From contig JAFAPJ010000391.1 in the NCBI GenBank assembly GCA_019247255.1, positions 1-10,647 of the forward strand: a stretch of 10,647 bases of DNA. Reading direction: 5' to 3'. This document shows, piece by piece, positions 6,499 through 10,647 of this stretch. The DNA is from Methylobacteriaceae bacterium. Its GTDB lineage: Bacteria > Pseudomonadota > Alphaproteobacteria > Rhizobiales > Beijerinckiaceae. Position numbers and translations under genes: made by a program. The notes below the pieces were generated by a model. That model saw only the letters and a list, made by a program, of their open reading frames with translations. It did no database searches and was not told the DNA's origin. Numbering within the stretch: the first letter of the stretch is position 1; the number at the start of each line of letters is the position of its first letter.

Positions 6499-8103
6499 TC
6501 AGCGCCGGGCGTCCTCCAGGATCATCGCGGCGCCCTTCTCGGCGATCATGATCGTCGGCGAGTTCGTGTTGCCGGAGGTGATCCGCGGCATCGCGGAGGC
6601 GTCGACGACGCGCAGGCCGCGTAGGCCGCGCACGCGCAGGCGCTCGTCGAGAACCGCATTCGCGCTGTGGTCGGGCCCCATCGCGGCCGTCCCGGTCGGG
6701 TGGAAGATCGTGGTGGCGAGCCGGCCCGCGGCGTCCAGGAGCTCGGCGTCGCTGGCCACGGCCGGCCCCGGCGAATGCTCGACCGGTCGGTAGCGGTGGA
6801 GCGCCGGCATCGCGGCGATGCGGCGCGCGAGCTTCAGCGAATCGACCGCGACGCGACGGTCCTCCTCCGTCGCGAGGTAGTTCGGGCGGATATCCGGCTT
6901 GCCGTCGGGCCCCCGATGGACGGAGCCCCGGCTCGAGGGCCGGAGGTTGCAGACGCTCGCCGTGAAGGCTCCGAACGGGTGGAGGCCGTCGCCCCATTTG
7001 TCGAGCGAGAGCGGCTGGAAGTGGAATTCGAGGTTCGCGGTCGCGTAATCGGGCGAGGATTTCGCGAATGCGCCGACCTGCGAGGGCGCCATGGTGAGCG
7101 GGCCCGTCCGGAAGAGGGCGTATTCGACGCCCATCCAGGCGCGGCGCACGAGGTTCGCGTAATCGGTGTTGAGCGAGCGCACCCCGCTCACCCGGTAGAC
7201 CGGCCGGATCTGGAGGTGGTCTTGCAGGTTCGCGCCGATCCCTGGCGAATGGTGCCGGACGCTCTGGCCGGCGGCCGCGAGGCGCTCGCCGTCCCCGATG
7301 CCCGAGGCTTCGAGGAGCACGGGCGAGCCGATCGCCCCGGCCGAGAGCAGCACCTCGCCGCTGGCCGAGGCTCGGAAGATCTCGCCGCCCCGCGAGAACA
7401 CGACCGCGACGGCCCGGCCGTCCTCGATCTCGACCCGCTCGACATGAAGGCCCGTCTCGAGCCGGAGGTTCGGCCGCTTGAGGGCGGGCTTCAGAAAGCC
7501 CCGCGCCGCGCTCCAGCGCCGGCCCCGCTTCTGATTGACCTGGAAATAGGACGAGCCCTCGTTGTCGCCCGTGTTGAAGTCCGGGATCTTCGGGATCCCG
7601 GCCTCGGCCGCCGCATCCCGCACGGCGTCGAGGAGCTCCCAGCGGATGCGCGGATGCTCGACCCGCCACTCGCCGCCTGCGCGGTGAAACGCGTTCGGCG
7701 GGTCGGCATGGTCCTCGTGCTTGAGGAAGAACGGCAGGACGTCGTCCCAACCCCAGCCCGGAAGCCCGAGCTGGCGCCAGCCGTCGTAATCGGCGGCCTG
7801 ACCGCGCATGTAGATCATTGCGTTGATGGCCGACGAGCCGCCGATCACGCGGCCTCGCGGGTACGGGATGGCGCGGCCGCCCAGCCCGGCCTCGGGAGCG
7901 GTGCTGAAGAGCCAGTCCGCACGCGGGTTGCCGATCGCGAACAGGTAGCCGACCGGGATGTGGAACCAGATCCAGCGGTCGGGACCGCCCGCCTCGAGCA
8001 CGAGCACGCGGTTGCTCGGGTCGGCCGAGAGGCGGTTTGCCAGAACGCAGCCGGCGGAGCCCGCGCCGACCACGATGTAATCGTAAGCCCCGAAATCCTG
8101 CAT
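6499..8103 (-). CDS. GMC-family FAD-dependent oxidoreductase (choline dehydrogenase-like)
   Basis: This 534-residue flavoprotein of the glucose-methanol-choline family oxidises an alcohol to an aldehyde. The N-terminal ADP-binding motif is YDYIVVGAGSAGCVLANRL (7-25), followed by the FAD acid in VLVLEAG (33-39). Both family signatures are present: GRVIGGSSAINAMIYMRG (84-101) and SAGAIGSPVLLEASGIG (254-270). The catalytic His468 lies in IFHPTGTAAMG, and a catalytic Asn lies in GNTNSPTIM (511-519). Length is normal. No signal peptide or haem-binding site is seen, so it is probably cytosolic and passes electrons to oxygen or a membrane acceptor. The substrate is unknown. The sequence resembles the broad betA/alkJ-type group, and with no bet genes nearby I do not assign betA. 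AGGA lies 11 bases before the ATG. The promoter region upstream is short and rich in inverted repeats. Confidence 0.93.
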   Translation of the reverse strand: MQDFGAYDYIVVGAGSAGCVLANRLSADPSNRVLVLEAGGPDRWIWFHIPVGYLFAIGNPRADWLFSTAPEAGLGGRAIPYPRGRVIGGSSAINAMIYMRGQAADYDGWRQLGLPGWGWDDVLPFFLKHEDHADPPNAFHRAGGEWRVEHPRIRWELLDAVRDAAAEAGIPKIPDFNTGDNEGSSYFQVNQKRGRRWSAARGFLKPALKRPNLRLETGLHVERVEIEDGRAVAVVFSRGGEIFRASASGEVLLSAGAIGSPVLLEASGIGDGERLAAAGQSVRHHSPGIGANLQDHLQIRPVYRVSGVRSLNTDYANLVRRAWMGVEYALFRTGPLTMAPSQVGAFAKSSPDYATANLEFHFQPLSLDKWGDGLHPFGAFTASVCNLRPSSRGSVHRGPDGKPDIRPNYLATEEDRRVAVDSLKLARRIAAMPALHRYRPVEHSPGPAVASDAELLDAAGRLATTIFHPTGTAAMGPDHSANAVLDERLRVRGLRGLRVVDASAMPRITSGNTNSPTIMIAEKGAAMILEDARR

Positions 8104-8118
8104 GCGCGGCGCGATCCT

Positions 8119-8134
8119 GGCCCGTCGGCGGGCC
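8119..8134. promoter_or_regulatory. Hairpin in the 5' leader of the GMC gene
   Basis: GGCCCG (8119-8124) pairs with CGGGCC (8129-8134) around a 4-base loop. On the minus-strand transcript it ends directly before the likely Shine-Dalgarno AGGA (8115-8118), so it could affect ribosome access. This is inferred from position only. Confidence 0.35.
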
Positions 8135-8141
8135 CCGTGCG

Positions 8142-8170
8142 GCTATAGGGCGGCCGCGGCCGCCCGTCAT
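8142..8170 (-). promoter_or_regulatory. Possible sigma-70-like promoter of the GMC gene with palindromic spacer
   Basis: On the minus strand, ATGACG (8170-8165) and TATAGC (8147-8142) each match the sigma-70 hexamers at 4 of 6 positions. They are 17 bases apart, the optimal spacing. The spacer is almost exactly the 18-bp palindrome at 8148-8165. The match is weak, and the same bases may instead be the chemoreceptor gene's terminator. Confidence 0.25.
8148..8165. terminator. Perfect 18-bp GC palindrome downstream of the chemoreceptor gene
   Basis: GGGCGGCCGCGGCCGCCC reads the same on both strands. It begins 13 bases past the chemoreceptor's TGA in that gene's direction. In RNA it could form a very stable stem with a tight loop, so a terminator or 3'-end stabiliser is the simplest reading. 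No U-run follows (TATAGCC comes next). It could equally be an operator for the GMC gene downstream. Confidence 0.4.
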
Positions 8171-8178
8171 GCGGCGGA

Positions 8179-9636
8179 TCAGGCGGCGCGGCGGAACGTC
8201 GGCGAACGCGCGGGCGCCGTGCTCTCGGCCCCGATCTCGAATCGCTCGACCACCGCGCTGAGCTCGTCCGTGAGCTCGGCGAGCGACCGGATCGCGGCCG
8301 TCGATTGCTGCACCATCGCGGCGTTCTTCTGCGTGGCCTGGTCCACGCTGCGCAGGCTCTCGTTCACCCGCGAGAGCCGCTCCGATTGCTGCTCGGCCGT
8401 CCCGGCGATCTCGGACACCACGGTCGCGAGCGGCGCCACCTCCGCGACGATGCGCTCGAGAGCCTGACCTGTGCGCTCGACGAGCGCGACACCCTGCTGG
8501 ACCTGCGAATTCGCGGCCGAGACGAGGCCCTTGATCTCCTTGGCGGCTTCGGCCGAGCGCTGGGCGAGGGAGCGCACCTCCTGGGCGACGACCGCGAAGC
8601 CGCGGCCCGCCTCCCCGGCGCGCGCCGCCTCGACGCCCGCGTTCAAGGCCAAGAGGTTCGTCTGGAAGGCGATCTCGTCGATGACCGAGATGATCTGCCC
8701 GATCTGCCCGGACGAGGCCGCGATGCCGCTCATCGCGCTCATCGCGTCGCGGGCGATCGTGCCACCCTTCTCGGCCTCGTCGCGGGCCGCCGTGACGGCC
8801 TGGCGCGCCTGCCCGGCGCTCGCAGCCGTCTGGGCGACCGTCGCGGTGATCTCGTCGAGCGACGAGGCCGTTCCCTCGAGGCTGGAGGCCTGCTGCCCGG
8901 TCCGGCGGGAAAGATCTTCCGTCGCGTGCCCGATCTCGCCGATCGAGGTCCGGATGGCCTCGATCGTGTCGACGAGCGTCACGAGAACGCCCTGGAGCTC
9001 GTCCGCCGCCGTGTTGAAGTCGGTGCGGAGCGCGTCGACCGCGTCCGGCAACGGCTCGGTCACGCGGGACATGAGGTCGCCGCGGGCCAGGCGATCCAGC
9101 GCGGCCCCGAGCGCCTTCCTGACGGTCTCTAGCCGGCCGACCTGCTCCTCCTTGGCGCGCTCGACGTCACCCTGCGCCTCTTTCAGCGCCGTCAGGTCCT
9201 GCAAGGTCTCGACGACCGCCAGGATCTTGCCGTCCGGGTCGAGGATCGGGCCCGCGTCGATCGCGAGATAGCGCCGGCCGCCGGCCGGCAGGTCGCACCA
9301 GTTCTCGGCATGTCGCCGGCCGTCGGTCGCCGACGAGCCGCCGGCTGCGTAGAGATTCGATCCGGTGCCATCGCTCGAGAAGACGAGATCCGCGAGGCAG
9401 GGCCGCTGATGGGCGTAGAAGCCCCGCCAATGCTCCTTCGTGCCGATCACCGTATCGGCCCGGATGCCCGTCAGCTTCGCGCAGGCCTCGTTCCAGAGCA
9501 GCACGCGTCCCTCGGCGTCGAGCACGAATGTCGGCACGGCGAGCCGCGCCACGGCCTCCACGGCCAGCATGGCTGCATCCGCCTGCGGCGCACGGCGCCG
9601 ACCCATCGACGAAAGGAGCTTCGACCAGCCCGGCAA
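8179..9636 (-). CDS. Soluble PAS-HAMP methyl-accepting chemotaxis protein
   Basis: This chemoreceptor of about 485 residues should control a CheA-CheW kinase array. Numbering from TTG 9636, an N-terminal PAS domain (about 30-150) includes [20 protein letters not shown] and a conserved HWRGFY...RPCLADLVF stretch. Next come a HAMP-like segment (about 168-216, with [10 protein letters not shown] and FNTAADEL) and the long antiparallel signalling domain (about 225-460). The hairpin tip [20 protein letters not shown] and [18 protein letters not shown] is the standard CheA/CheW contact. There is no transmembrane helix or periplasmic domain, so it is a cytosolic receptor, probably for an intracellular cue such as redox or a small ligand bound by PAS. 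No C-terminal NWETF-type CheR/CheB tether is present. The TTG start is preferred because GGAGA lies 8 bases upstream. The ATG at 9606, 10 codons later, has no ribosome site but is possible. Confidence 0.92.
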   Translation of the reverse strand: MPGWSKLLSSMGRRRAPQADAAMLAVEAVARLAVPTFVLDAEGRVLLWNEACAKLTGIRADTVIGTKEHWRGFYAHQRPCLADLVFSSDGTGSNLYAAGGSSATDGRRHAENWCDLPAGGRRYLAIDAGPILDPDGKILAVVETLQDLTALKEAQGDVERAKEEQVGRLETVRKALGAALDRLARGDLMSRVTEPLPDAVDALRTDFNTAADELQGVLVTLVDTIEAIRTSIGEIGHATEDLSRRTGQQASSLEGTASSLDEITATVAQTAASAGQARQAVTAARDEAEKGGTIARDAMSAMSGIAASSGQIGQIISVIDEIAFQTNLLALNAGVEAARAGEAGRGFAVVAQEVRSLAQRSAEAAKEIKGLVSAANSQVQQGVALVERTGQALERIVAEVAPLATVVSEIAGTAEQQSERLSRVNESLRSVDQATQKNAAMVQQSTAAIRSLAELTDELSAVVERFEIGAESTAPARSPTFRRAA

Positions 9637-9644
9637 GACGCGGT

Positions 9645-9649
9645 TCTCC
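9645..9649 (-). promoter_or_regulatory. Ribosome binding site supporting the TTG start of the chemoreceptor
   Basis: GGAGA on the minus strand is followed by 8 bases and TTG (9636-9634). The in-frame ATG at 9606 has no purine-rich site at a suitable distance, so this site favours the longer protein. Confidence 0.45.
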
Positions 9650-9795
9650 AAAGGTGCGCCATCCTGGACCTCTTCCCTTATCGGGCGGTGAAGACCCCGG
9701 ACGACGGGTCGGCACTTAAGTCTAACCACCGATCGCAGGGACCCGGACGGGATCGGCCCGTTGTCCAGGCCGCGCTCGAACGATAGCGTCCGGGA
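9650..9795. other. Divergent regulatory region between the chemoreceptor gene and dppB
   Basis: About 146 to 160 bases separate the two divergent starts and should hold both promoters. A CTTAAG (9715-9720) in a local A/T-richer patch is the only departure from the GC-rich background. On the plus strand, TTGTCC (9761-9766) could be a -35 with TAGCGT (9784-9789) 17 bases on, which would put the transcript start almost at the dppB ATG. These are weak matches. Confidence 0.3.

Positions 9796-10647
<852 letters not shown>

Noticed and set aside
6499..8103. Naming the GMC gene betA
   Set aside because: The family is broad, no betaine pathway genes are nearby, and the sequence shows only general GMC signatures.
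6667..8148. 493-codon plus-strand open frame opposite the GMC gene
   Set aside because: The minus-strand frame has complete GMC signatures. This one has biased composition and no recognisable domain.
9678..9720. GCCCGATAA and CTTAAGTG upstream of the chemoreceptor gene, resembling a sigma-28 flagellar promoter
   Set aside because: The spacing between the two parts is far longer than the roughly 15 bases required, the -10 has an extra C, and many Hyphomicrobiales lack FliA.

Overview
The window is very GC-rich DNA, about 70% G+C by eye, with strong G/C preference at third codon positions. The gene families and their style fit an alphaproteobacterium, most plausibly in the Hyphomicrobiales (Methylobacterium/Microvirga-like). 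This taxonomic guess rests on composition and protein flavour only. Ten protein-coding genes are supported, two of them cut by the window edges. I see no rRNA, tRNA, CRISPR array, transposase or prophage gene. No gene-free stretch exceeds 300 bases.

Layout, left to right. (1) On the minus strand at the left edge is a periplasmic sulfate-binding protein (sbp), missing only its last few residues; the rest of a sulfate importer may lie to the left. (2) Divergent from it is a plus-strand AI-2E/PerM-family membrane protein with an unusually long cytoplasmic C-terminus. (3) A 116-bp gap with inverted-repeat structure separates it from a small convergent orphan gene. (4) A plus-strand run of four close genes follows: a membrane-anchored coiled-coil protein, a histidine phosphatase, an RsmC-like methyltransferase and an RsuA-family pseudouridine synthase. 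The last two overlap by 4 bases (GTGA), so an rRNA-modification pair appears to be co-translated. (5) Convergent to this run, with only 6 bases between stop codons, is a minus-strand GMC flavoprotein oxidoreductase. Upstream of it on the same strand is a soluble PAS-HAMP-MCP chemoreceptor. The 75 bases between them hold a perfect 18-bp palindrome and a second hairpin. (6) Divergent from the chemoreceptor is dppB, the first permease of a peptide ABC importer, running off the right edge.

The window is mostly ordinary housekeeping and transport content. I do not see a clearly new multi-gene system. The points most worth a second look are the B12-binding-like C-terminal region of the AI-2E protein, the inverted repeats at 3164-3285 and 8119-8165, the membrane coiled-coil protein heading the rRNA-modification run, and the soluble chemoreceptor divergent from a peptide permease that lacks an adjacent dppA.
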